Positions 1 to 5,899 of a DNA stretch of 9,270 nucleotides are shown piece after piece. The notes beneath the pieces were generated by a model. The model searched no databases and was not told where the DNA came from. It saw only the letters and a program-made list of their open reading frames with translations. The stretch lies in assembly GCA_035544395.1 (NCBI GenBank), contig DATKFM010000369.1, positions 1 to 9,270 of the forward strand, written 5' to 3'. Source of the DNA: DATKFM01 sp035544395 (GTDB lineage Bacteria; Pseudomonadota; Alphaproteobacteria; Dongiales; Dongiaceae). The stretch's first letter is position 1, and each line of letters starts with the position of its first letter. The position numbers were made by a program, and so were the translations under genes.

Positions 1-354
1 AAGGAAGAGGCCTTCGCCAATCTCGGCCGGATGAAGCTGAAGCAGCCTGACCAGATCGCCCTGAATCAGCCGAACCAGGCGCAGCTCCTAGTCAGCCATC
101 CCAACTTCTCGGGCATGCAGTTCGATCAGATCTCGCGCAACTACATCCCCGCCCTTTTCATCCAGAACATCACCGTGCGCTATGGCGACCGTACGGTGAT
201 GACGGTGGAGGGCAACATCTCGCTCAGCGAGGATCCCAGCTTCCATTTCAACTTTGTGCCGACGGCGGAAGCGGAGATGAGCGTCGAGGTCGTCGATTCC
301 GACGGGAAGAAGTTCAGCCAGGCCTGGCCGGTGTCACCGGCGCCAAGCCTCTAG
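1..354 (+). CDS. Quinoprotein dehydrogenase-associated SoxYZ-like carrier protein, C-terminal part (5' end outside window)
   Basis: The frame is open from base 1 to the TAG at 352-354, giving 117 visible residues; an internal Met at base 31 is not taken as the start because the frame continues upstream. The visible part resembles the SoxZ-type beta-sandwich half of fused SoxYZ proteins: a segment around residues 29-37 (LLVSHPNFSG), then IPALFIQNITV (49-59), then a Phe-rich strand near residue 80. The SoxY half, with the terminal cysteine arm that carries the substrate in true Sox systems, would lie upstream and cannot be checked. Fused SoxYZ-like proteins of this type occur in the periplasm beside PQQ-dependent alcohol or lanthanide methanol dehydrogenases; their cargo is unknown to me. 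The gene ends 2 bp before the convergent stop of the next gene, with no terminator hairpin visible between them. Confidence 0.75.
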   Translation, partial: KEEAFANLGRMKLKQPDQIALNQPNQAQLLVSHPNFSGMQFDQISRNYIPALFIQNITVRYGDRTVMTVEGNISLSEDPSFHFNFVPTAEAEMSVEVVDSDGKKFSQAWPVSPAPSL

Positions 355-356
355 CC

Positions 357-704
357 TCAAAAGCACCGGATCTCGGCCTCGGCCTGCGCCCGGCGCAGGT
401 CCTCGACGACGGATTTCGTCCAGGCGGCATCGCGGAACACCGATGTCGACTCACCGGGGCGCTGCACCAGGCGCAGCACTGTTTCCGCCTGCACATATTC
501 CTCGTAAGGGATCAGCGACGAGATGACATCGATGCTGCAGGAGCATTTCTGCAGCATTTCCTGAGTCTGGCCGTTGCTGGCCATGCAGCCGAAGACATAG
601 TCCGCCAGCGTGGCCGTCGAATAGTCATTATTGGCTGACGCGGGACTTGTTGCCGATAGGAGAATGGTCAATCCCAGACCGGCAATGGCTTTCGATTTGT
701 GCAT
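357..704 (-). CDS. Small exported four-cysteine protein of unknown function
   Basis: A 115-residue protein starting at the ATG complementary to 702-704. That start is favoured over an in-frame Met 12 codons upstream because it is preceded by a strong Shine-Dalgarno (712-720) and begins a clean signal peptide: MHKSK, hydrophobic core about residues 6-19, likely cleavage after SPASA (residue 24). The mature part has Cys40, a C-x-C pair (Cys54/Cys56) and a penultimate Cys114, suggesting two disulfides or metal/heme-related chemistry; there is no CxxCH heme site. The middle (CSCSIDVISSLIPYEEY) looks helical. I recall similar small proteins near methanol dehydrogenase genes in methylotrophs but know no function. 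It lies 32 nt downstream of the exported protein gene at 737-1393 and is probably cotranscribed with it. It is convergent with the SoxYZ-like gene. A periplasmic accessory role is inferred from context only. Confidence 0.75.
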   Translation of the reverse strand: MHKSKAIAGLGLTILLSATSPASANNDYSTATLADYVFGCMASNGQTQEMLQKCSCSIDVISSLIPYEEYVQAETVLRLVQRPGESTSVFRDAAWTKSVVEDLRRAQAEAEIRCF

Positions 705-711
705 TCTCTTG

Positions 712-720
712 TTCCTCCTC
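712..720 (-). promoter_or_regulatory. Strong ribosome binding site of the four-cysteine exported protein gene
   Basis: Read on the minus strand this is GAGGAGGAA, ending 7 nt before the ATG at 704-702. It is the best Shine-Dalgarno match in the window and fixes the start of the downstream signal peptide. Confidence 0.75.
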
Positions 721-736
721 CCGCCGGATGCCGCGG

Positions 737-1393
737 TCACTGAACCGTATCCTGGAACTGCAGCAGATTTTCCTCAAGCGGCTTATCCGCCGAACCGCCG
801 GGCGTCAGCACCCGGATGCTGTAGACGCCGCCCGGCACATCGGGCGCAAGATAGAACTCGTAGGACTTCTCCGCGAACTTTTCGAAGCGTTCGCGCATGG
901 GGTCCTGCAGGAAGGGCTGCAGCATTACATGCGTTGCCGGCACCTCCTCGCCGCCGTAGGGCACCGTGACTTCTTCCGCCGTCGCGCGATCGACGAAGGC
1001 ATCCCGGATCCGATTGCGGAAATAGAGGGTGGACCCGCCGGTCTGGCTGCTCAGGCCCGCCACATCATGTTCCAGGAACATCATGATCACCGGGTTGCTG
1101 TGAAATCCCTCGACCACGGGAAAATCCTGATGATGCTTGTCGGAAAGGAAATTGAAGCTGACATCCCGTCCGCCATCCGGCATCACCTTGGTGATGGTGA
1201 CGTCCACGATATCGTCGAACGCCTGTTCCAAGGTGCCCTGATGCTTGTATGTGTATCTCAGCGTCATCGGCTCCGTGATATTTGCCAGATGCGGCGTGTT
1301 GAAGATGGCGCGCTGAGCAGCCGACAGGTCCTCGGCGCGGGCCTGAAGGGCGCAGGCAGCGAGAATTGTGGCAACGGCGATCCGTACAAACAT
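737..1393 (-). CDS. Exported protein of unknown function, quinoprotein-module neighbour
   Basis: A 218-residue protein from the ATG complementary to 1391-1393. An in-frame Met 35 codons upstream is rejected because the downstream Met opens a good signal peptide (MFVRIAVATILAACALQARA, cleavage likely after residue 20) with a GGGAG about 9 nt before it. The mature part is rich in beta-forming stretches (e.g. PMTLRYTYKHQG, DIVDVTITKV, DVSFNFLSD), includes EHDVAGLSSQTGG in the middle, and ends FQDTVQ. It has no cysteine after cleavage, no heme site and no membrane helix beyond the signal. I do not recognise a characterised family. Its place between a SoxYZ-like carrier and C1 cofactor genes, and its likely cotranscription with the small exported protein downstream, suggest a soluble periplasmic partner of a PQQ dehydrogenase system. 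That is inference. Confidence 0.75.
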   Translation of the reverse strand: MFVRIAVATILAACALQARAEDLSAAQRAIFNTPHLANITEPMTLRYTYKHQGTLEQAFDDIVDVTITKVMPDGGRDVSFNFLSDKHHQDFPVVEGFHSNPVIMMFLEHDVAGLSSQTGGSTLYFRNRIRDAFVDRATAEEVTVPYGGEEVPATHVMLQPFLQDPMRERFEKFAEKSYEFYLAPDVPGGVYSIRVLTPGGSADKPLEENLLQFQDTVQ

Positions 1394-1457
1394 GGCCAAT
1401 GGCTCCCTGGATACTCGGGCGCTGGTTGAACCATATCGGCAGTCCGGCGTCGAGGAC

Positions 1458-1487
1458 TTGAGTTCTCGGGATCTGCCGCTAGATACT
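1458..1487 (+). promoter_or_regulatory. Weak candidate promoter in the divergent 1394-1549 spacer
   Basis: The 156-bp spacer between the divergent genes at 1393(-) and 1550(+) must hold at least one promoter. The best plus-strand match is TTGAGT (1458-1463) and GATACT (1482-1487), 18 bp apart, each 4 of 6 to the sigma-70 consensus. The same GATACT hexamer occurs at 1410-1415 and inverted at 1530-1535, so it could instead be part of an operator. I found no convincing minus-strand promoter. Low confidence. Confidence 0.2.
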
Positions 1488-1549
1488 GGCAGCAACATGC
1501 CCGATCGCGCAGAGCCGCTTTCCTACCACAGTATCCTTGGCGGCTTTGC

Positions 1550-2014
1550 TTGAGCGCCGATACGCTCCGGCAGCTTGTCGCCGACCTGATTGTCGCGGCG
1601 TCGGCATTGTCAGGTTATCCTGCGCCTGCCGACAGCCCGAATGTGGTGCTGGTGCCCCACGAAGTGCTCGAGGAGAAGGCCTGCGGGCAGCCCTGCCGCG
1701 TCTATGGCTGGTCGCCGCCGGGCGCAACCATCTACCTGGATAGCCGGCTCGATCTCGACGGCAACCTGTTCGCCCGCAGCATCCTGGTGCATGAGCTGAC
1801 CCACTTCCTGCAGCAGGAGAGCGGCAAGTACAGCACGCACCGCAGCTGCAGCGAGTGGGTCGAGCGGGAGCGGGAAGCCTATCTCGTGCAGTTTCGCTGG
1901 CTTGCCCGGGAACAAGGCGGCCCCGTCACGGTTCCACCGGAGATGGGCGGCATGCCTTGGCAGGTACGCTGCGAGGATGAGCCGGAAAGCGGCAAAGGTG
2001 GCCTTGGCGGCTAG
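1550..2014 (+). CDS. Small HExxH-motif putative zinc metallopeptidase (DUF6647-like)
   Basis: A 154-residue protein read from TTG at 1550. The frame is open upstream to a TGA at 1427-1429, but no ATG or convincing ribosome site was found there, so the start is uncertain. The diagnostic feature is HELTHFLQQ at residues 81-89: an HExxH zinc site (His81, Glu82, His85) followed by EREREAYLVQ, where Glu109 could be the third ligand as in gluzincins. Cys45, Cys49, Cys100 and Cys141 could form disulfides, but no signal peptide is visible from this start. IYLDSRLDLD before the helix is typical of small zinc peptidase folds. I believe the family is DUF6647, recalled rather than searched. It is separated by 118 bp from the cofactor operon and may belong to neither flanking block. 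No substrate can be named. Confidence 0.7.
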   Translation: MSADTLRQLVADLIVAASALSGYPAPADSPNVVLVPHEVLEEKACGQPCRVYGWSPPGATIYLDSRLDLDGNLFARSILVHELTHFLQQESGKYSTHRSCSEWVEREREAYLVQFRWLAREQGGPVTVPPEMGGMPWQVRCEDEPESGKGGLGG

Positions 2015-2045
2015 CTTAACCATATCCAGGCGATTTTCGGCCGCG

Positions 2046-2075
2046 TTGCTACGCGCCCCCCTTTTCTGCCAGAAT
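2046..2075 (+). promoter_or_regulatory. Weak candidate promoter for the folB-mfnB operon
   Basis: In the 118-bp spacer 2015-2132, TTGCTA (2046-2051) and CAGAAT (2070-2075) are 18 bp apart and resemble a sigma-70 promoter weakly (4 of 6 each). It is the only pair I could find, and it sits upstream of the leader hairpin at 2088-2113. Confidence 0.2.
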
Positions 2076-2087
2076 TGGTGAGGAATT

Positions 2088-2113
2088 GGCGCCGGCCCCT
2101 AAAGCCGGTCGCC
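2088..2113 (+). other. Predicted hairpin in the folB leader
   Basis: GGCGCCGGC (2088-2096) can pair with GCCGGTCGCC (2104-2113), giving a nine-pair GC stem with one bulged T and a 7-nt loop (CCCTAAA). It ends 10 nt before the GAGGT ribosome site (2124-2128) of folB. There is no following T-run, so it is not a standard intrinsic terminator; an effect on translation or mRNA stability is possible but untested. Confidence 0.35.
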
Positions 2114-2132
2114 AAAACGACGCGAGGTCCCC

Positions 2133-2621
2133 TTGTCCAGCGAGCGTGGCGTTGCCATCCCCCTGCCGGTCCCGGACATTCTGGAGGCCGATGAACATCA
2201 CTACCGCATATTGGTGCGGGACCTGGTGCTGGAGTGCCGCATCGGCGCCTATCCGGAAGAGAGGCTCAAGACCCAGCGGGTGCGGTTCAACCTGGATCTG
2301 CGGGTCCGCCGGCCGATTCCACCGCTGAACGACGATCTCGAGAAGGTCATCTCCTACGACAAAATCATCGCCGAAATCCGCAGTCTCGTGGCGTCCGGCC
2401 ATATCAACCTGGTGGAGACGCTGGCCGAGCAGATCTGCGACATCTGCCTTGCCGACCGCCGCGTTGCCCGGGCCAAGGTGACGGTCGAGAAGCTCGAGGT
2501 GGAGCCGGCCGCCGCCGGCGTCGGCGTCGAGATCGAACGAAGCCGGCCGCGTAATCCCACGGTCGCCGAAGTGTTTCCGCTTGTCTTCGACAGCAGCGGC
2601 CAGTCCGGCGGCAATCGCTGA
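2133..2621 (+). CDS. folB: Dihydroneopterin aldolase (FolB family), probably serving H4MPT synthesis
   Basis: FolB cleaves 7,8-dihydroneopterin to 6-hydroxymethyl-7,8-dihydropterin and glycolaldehyde, the pterin precursor of folate and of H4MPT. The 162-residue protein is read from TTG 2133, with GAGGT 4 nt upstream; no in-frame ATG precedes the domain. The domain spans about residues 24-136: IGAYPEERLKTQRVRFNLDL contains the conserved Glu (Glu43, equivalent to Glu22 of the S. aureus enzyme by my manual alignment), Tyr75 in ISYDKI matches the active-site Tyr, and Lys120 in VTVEKLEV matches the catalytic Lys. The His of the usual YHG motif is Arg36 here. A 20-residue N-terminal and a 26-residue C-terminal extension make it longer than the usual ~120 residues. 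First gene of a six-gene cofactor operon, so a dedicated H4MPT role is likely; a folate role or a FolX-like epimerase activity is not excluded. Confidence 0.88.
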   Translation: MSSERGVAIPLPVPDILEADEHHYRILVRDLVLECRIGAYPEERLKTQRVRFNLDLRVRRPIPPLNDDLEKVISYDKIIAEIRSLVASGHINLVETLAEQICDICLADRRVARAKVTVEKLEVEPAAAGVGVEIERSRPRNPTVAEVFPLVFDSSGQSGGNR

Positions 2622-2624
2622 CGC

Positions 2625-3272
2625 TTGGGCGCCAGCCTTTCACGGCATACTTCGCGTCCCTGGGTCGTCAAGCTCGGTGGCAGCCTTCAGGGCTCGCCTG
2701 ACCTGCGCCGCTGGCTCAAGGTCATCGCGGCAACGGCGGCGCCGGTGGTCATCGTCCCCGGCGGCGGACCGTTCGCCGATGCGGTTCGCCTGGCGCAGAA
2801 ACGGCTGAAATTCTCCGACGCGGTGGCCCATCACATGGCACTGCTGGCGATGGAGCAATATGGCTGCGCCATTGCGGGCATGGAGCCTTCGCTGCGGACC
2901 GAAGCGACGCTCCCGTCGATCAGGGCCTGCCTGCAGCGCGGGGAAGTGCCGGTCTGGCTGCCGACAAAAATGGCCCTTGGGCGGCCGGATATCGCCGAGA
3001 GCTGGGATGTCACATCCGACAGCCTTGCGCTATGGCTGGCGCGGCGATTGAGAGCCCGGGGCCTGCTGCTGGTAAAATCGGCGCGTCTGCCGAAAGGGTC
3101 CCGGACCGCGGCTGAGCTTTCACGGCGCGGGATCATTGACGCGGCATTTCCCGGCATGCTGGAAGCGCATCCGTGCCCGAGCTGGTGCATCGAAAGCCGC
3201 AGTCACCGGCTGGCGGCACGGGCCTTCCACACCGGCGCCGTTCCGCTGGCAACCAACATATTGCCGGCGTAG
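2625..3272 (+). CDS. Amino-acid-kinase-family protein, MfnE-like, methylofuran-pathway candidate
   Basis: A 215-residue protein of the aspartokinase/uridylate-kinase fold: VVKLGGSL (residues 14-21, phosphate-binding Lys16 and Gly-Gly-Ser), VIVPGGGPFADAVR (42-55), WDVTSDSLALWLA (127-139, Asp128 and Asp132) and LLLVKSA (147-153, Lys151). In Methanocaldococcus, MfnE of this superfamily converts aminomethyl-furanmethanol phosphate plus ATP to the diphosphate used in methanofuran assembly. Bacterial relatives sit in H4MPT/MFR clusters, as here with mfnB, so the same reaction is inferred. TTG at 2625 is the only usual start between the folB stop and the KLGGS motif. It lies in the same frame as folB, one codon after its TGA, with no good ribosome site, suggesting termination-reinitiation coupling. 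No regulatory ACT domain is present. Automatic annotation might call it uridylate or aspartate kinase; its context argues against that. Confidence 0.8.
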   Translation: MGASLSRHTSRPWVVKLGGSLQGSPDLRRWLKVIAATAAPVVIVPGGGPFADAVRLAQKRLKFSDAVAHHMALLAMEQYGCAIAGMEPSLRTEATLPSIRACLQRGEVPVWLPTKMALGRPDIAESWDVTSDSLALWLARRLRARGLLLVKSARLPKGSRTAAELSRRGIIDAAFPGMLEAHPCPSWCIESRSHRLAARAFHTGAVPLATNILPA

Positions 3273-3318
3273 GGATTTCCCGGATTGTGCCTTGCGGTGG
3301 ACCCGCTCTGCGGTGAAC

Positions 3319-3930
3319 ATGACGCTGCAGATCAGTCAAATTTCAGCGGAACACCCGACCCGAATGTCTAAAGCCCGCGATAGCAAGACCCAGCGCCTGG
3401 CCTGGGCGCTCACCGGTTCCGGCCATTTCTTTCCGGAGAGCCTCGAACTTATGCGCCGGATCGCCGACATCGACGTCTTCGTCAGCCGCGCGGCGGCCGA
3501 GGTCGTGCGCATGTACCGGGACGACATGAACAAGCTGCCGTCAACAGCGCGCATCTTCAAGGATACGACGGCGAGCGCGGCGCCGGTCGGGCATTTCTAT
3601 CACGGGGTCTATCACACGCTGGTCGTCGCGCCGGCGACTTCGAATACAGTCGCGAAATGCGTCTATGGCATCTCCGACAATCTGGCGACCAACGTCTTCG
3701 CCCAGGCCGGCAAGTGCCGTGTGCCGATCATCGTGTTCGCCTGCGACACCGCGCCGGAGCTGGATACCAAGGCGCCCCACGGCATGGTGAAAGTCTATCC
3801 CCGTCGCATCGACCTGGAGAATGTCGAGAAACTGAAATCCTTCGAGAGCACGCAAGTTGTGGAGTCGCTCGCGGATCTGACCAAGACCCTTGCGACGCGT
3901 CTGGCATGTCTGAACATCTCCTTTTCCTGA
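3319..3930 (+). CDS. afpA: AfpA/DmrB-family flavoprotein (dihydromethanopterin reductase, acceptor-type)
   Basis: A 203-residue FMN-binding flavoprotein. RLAWALTGSGHFFPE (residues 26-40) is the first strand and phosphate loop, and APATSNTVAKCVYGISDNLA (104-123) is the hallmark segment of the AfpA/DmrB family; PIIVFACDT (136-144) forms a core strand. The Burkholderia xenovorans family member DmrB reduces dihydromethanopterin to H4MPT with FMN, the last pterin reduction, and that role is inferred here. Cys114, Cys133 and Cys142 are present but no iron-sulfur motif. The start is uncertain: ATG 3319 is chosen, with GTG 3313 and ATG 3364 as alternatives; the conserved domain begins after all three, and none has a strong ribosome site. 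Reading further upstream runs antisense-free into the previous gene's 3' end and is not family-like. The 3' end overlaps the next gene by 25 nt. Confidence 0.82.
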   Translation: MTLQISQISAEHPTRMSKARDSKTQRLAWALTGSGHFFPESLELMRRIADIDVFVSRAAAEVVRMYRDDMNKLPSTARIFKDTTASAAPVGHFYHGVYHTLVVAPATSNTVAKCVYGISDNLATNVFAQAGKCRVPIIVFACDTAPELDTKAPHGMVKVYPRRIDLENVEKLKSFESTQVVESLADLTKTLATRLACLNISFS

Positions 3931-5312
3931 CCGGGCACTTGGCGCTGCCGCGGCTGGGCAAAGTGCTGGCGGCGATGCAGCCGACGCCCTTCACTTTCGA
4001 GGTCCGGGATATCGGCGTGAAGGTCGCGTCATTGATGACGCCAGATATCATCCGCCGCCGATTGCCGCAGCCGCTGCAGGCCGACCGGGTCATCCTGCCC
4101 GGCCGCTCGCGCGGTGATCTGGACGCGCTGGCGCAGGAGTTCGGCGTGCCCTTCAGCCGCGGCCCCGATGACCTGAAGGATCTGCCCGAGTTTTTCGGGC
4201 GGCAGGGGAAACCGGTCGATCTGTCGCGCCATGACGTGCGGATATTCGCGGAGATTGTCGAAGCGCCGTCGCTGGATGTCCCGGGCATCCTCGCCCGCGC
4301 CGCGGCCTATCGCGCGGCCGGCGCCGACGTGATCGATATCGGCTGCCTTCCCGATACGCCCTTTCCCCATCTGGAGGACAGCGTCATCGCGCTGCGCGAC
4401 GCAGGCTACAAGGTCAGCGTCGATTCCGCCGACAGCGAGGAGCTGCGACGCGGCGGCAAGGCCGGCGCCGATTTCCTTCTGAGCGTCAGCGAGGATACGC
4501 TGGATTTACTGGACAGCGTCGCCTCGACGCCGGTCTTGATTCCGGCACAGCATGGCGATCTGGACTCGCTGCTGCGCGCCATGGACCGGCTCGACGCCAC
4601 TGGCCGCGCTTATCTCGCCGACCCGATCCTCGATCCCATTCATTTCGGCTTTGCCGATTCCCTGGTGCGGTATGTCGAGCTCCGGCGGCTGCGGCCCGAT
4701 GCGCAGATTCTCATGGGCACGGGAAACCTGACCGAATTGACCGACGCCGACAGTAGCGGCGTCACCGCCATGCTGATGGGGATCGTGTCGGAACTTCACA
4801 TCAGCAATGTCCTGGTAGTCCAAGTGAGCCCCCATTGCCGGCGCGCCGTGCAGGAAACCGACGCGGCGCGGCGCCTGATGTTTGCCGCCCGGGAGCAATC
4901 CAGCTTGCCGTCGCAGATCGATGCATCGCTGCTGAGCCTGCATGATCGCAAACCCTTCCCCGCCGATGCCGCGGAGATCGCCGAGACGGCAAGCGCTGTT
5001 GCCGACGACAATTTCCGTATCGAGGCGGCCGCGGACGGCGTTCACATCTACAACCGCAAGGGCCATCACATCGGCGCCGATCCCTTTGACTTGTATCCGC
5101 GGCTCAACGTGGAGAGCGATGGCGGCCATGCGTTCTATCTCGGCTTCGAACTGGCCAAGGCCCATATCGCCTGGCAACTCGGCAAGCGCTATGTGCAGGA
5201 CAGGCCCTTGGATTGGGGCTGCGCCACCGACCGGCAGGCAGAAGACCTGCAGCACTTGAAGGCGGCCGGCGTTACGCTCCAAGCCAAGCAGCGGCGCGGC
5301 GGCGAGCCATGA
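3906..5312 (+). CDS. DUF6513 / dihydropteroate synthase-like protein of the H4MPT cluster
   Basis: A 468-residue cytoplasmic protein from ATG 3906 (LLFLTGHLALPRL opens the family N-terminus), overlapping afpA by 25 nt. Three parts are visible: an N-terminal domain (about 1-105), a pterin-binding TIM barrel like dihydropteroate synthase (about 110-340) with DVIDIG (141-146), VSVDSAD (170-176), YLADPILDP (236-244) and MGTGNLTELTDADSSG (270-285), and a C-terminal domain (about 365-465) with FYLGFELAKAHIAWQLGKRY. Archaeal dihydropteroate synthase-related proteins share this barrel. In H4MPT synthesis a DHPS-like enzyme couples hydroxymethyl-dihydropterin diphosphate to ribofuranosylaminobenzene phosphate, and this protein is the obvious local candidate; that is inference. 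The flanking domains are not found in folate-pathway DHPS. Its stop overlaps the next start as ATGA, implying coupled translation. Confidence 0.8.
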   Translation: MSEHLLFLTGHLALPRLGKVLAAMQPTPFTFEVRDIGVKVASLMTPDIIRRRLPQPLQADRVILPGRSRGDLDALAQEFGVPFSRGPDDLKDLPEFFGRQGKPVDLSRHDVRIFAEIVEAPSLDVPGILARAAAYRAAGADVIDIGCLPDTPFPHLEDSVIALRDAGYKVSVDSADSEELRRGGKAGADFLLSVSEDTLDLLDSVASTPVLIPAQHGDLDSLLRAMDRLDATGRAYLADPILDPIHFGFADSLVRYVELRRLRPDAQILMGTGNLTELTDADSSGVTAMLMGIVSELHISNVLVVQVSPHCRRAVQETDAARRLMFAAREQSSLPSQIDASLLSLHDRKPFPADAAEIAETASAVADDNFRIEAAADGVHIYNRKGHHIGADPFDLYPRLNVESDGGHAFYLGFELAKAHIAWQLGKRYVQDRPLDWGCATDRQAEDLQHLKAAGVTLQAKQRRGGEP

Positions 5313-5899
5313 TCCGCGAGACCATCGTCAGCACCCAGGATCTTGCGGGCCGCGTGCATATCGCGCCGCTCGGCTTGATCGTCGAGGGCGAGCACCTGAT
5401 CATCGCTCCATTCCGCCCCTCCCAGACCCTGGAAAACCTTCGCGCCAATCCGCATGCCGTGGCGAACTATACCGACGACGTGCAGATCTTTGCCGGCTGC
5501 CTGACCGGGCGGAAGGAATGGCCAGTTCATCCGGCGGCCCATGTGCCGGGGGCGGTGCTGGATGCCGCCCTGGCCCATGCTGAGCTCAGTGTTGACTCCA
5601 TCACCGAGGATGAGCAGCGGCCGCGCTTCCGCTGCAAGGTTGTGCATGAGGCGATGCATGCGCCCTTTCACGGTTTCAACCGCGCGCAGGCGGCGGTCGT
5701 CGAGGCCGCCATTCTCGTCAGCCGGCTGCACATGCTTCCCGCAGACAAGATCGATCGGGAGTTGGGCTATTTGCAGATCGCCATAGACAAGACGGCCGGG
5801 CCGCGGGAGCGTCAGGCTTGGGCGTGGCTGATGCAGCGCATCGAGGCACATCGGGCATCGGCCGGCAGTGAAACAGCAACGGGAGAAAAACTCACGTGA
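5309..5899 (+). CDS. DUF447-family protein, H4MPT/MFR cluster member of unknown reaction
   Basis: A 196-residue cytoplasmic protein from ATG 5309, overlapping the upstream stop by ATGA; an upstream in-frame start at 5213 is rejected because IRETIVST is the usual family N-terminus. Motifs are HIAPLGLIVEGEHLIIAPF (residues 17-35), TLENLRANPHAVANYTDDV (40-58), FAGCLTGRKEWP (61-72) and CKVVHEAMHAPFHGFNRAQA (109-128). The family has a flavin-reductase-like split barrel and is believed to bind FMN, but I know of no established reaction. The family is shared by methanogens and H4MPT-using bacteria, so a role in cofactor synthesis is likely. Its position between the DHPS-like gene and mfnB does not say which cofactor it serves. 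The stop TGA overlaps the GTG start of mfnB. Confidence 0.8.
   Translation: MIRETIVSTQDLAGRVHIAPLGLIVEGEHLIIAPFRPSQTLENLRANPHAVANYTDDVQIFAGCLTGRKEWPVHPAAHVPGAVLDAALAHAELSVDSITEDEQRPRFRCKVVHEAMHAPFHGFNRAQAAVVEAAILVSRLHMLPADKIDRELGYLQIAIDKTAGPRERQAWAWLMQRIEAHRASAGSETATGEKLT
5881..5886 (+). promoter_or_regulatory. Ribosome binding site of mfnB inside the DUF447 gene end
   Basis: GGGAGA ends 9 nt before GTG 5896 and supports this non-ATG start, which overlaps the upstream stop (GTGA). Confidence 0.6.

Noticed and set aside
330..380. Possible terminator between the convergent ends of the SoxYZ-like and four-cysteine genes
   Set aside because: Only 2 bp separate the stops, and I see no GC stem followed by a T-run on either strand.
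647..1429. A 260-codon plus-strand open frame opposite the exported-protein gene
   Set aside because: Low-complexity Arg/His-rich translation with no domain; the minus strand has a signal peptide and a family-like protein.
3657..3905. Upstream extension of the DHPS-like reading frame to 3657
   Set aside because: The added residues are an out-of-frame reading of afpA, Arg-rich and unlike the family; ATG 3906 gives the normal N-terminus.
4506..5282. A 258-codon minus-strand open frame opposite the DHPS-like gene
   Set aside because: Antisense shadow of GC-rich codons; the plus strand carries clear DHPS-barrel motifs and overlaps its neighbours as an operon.
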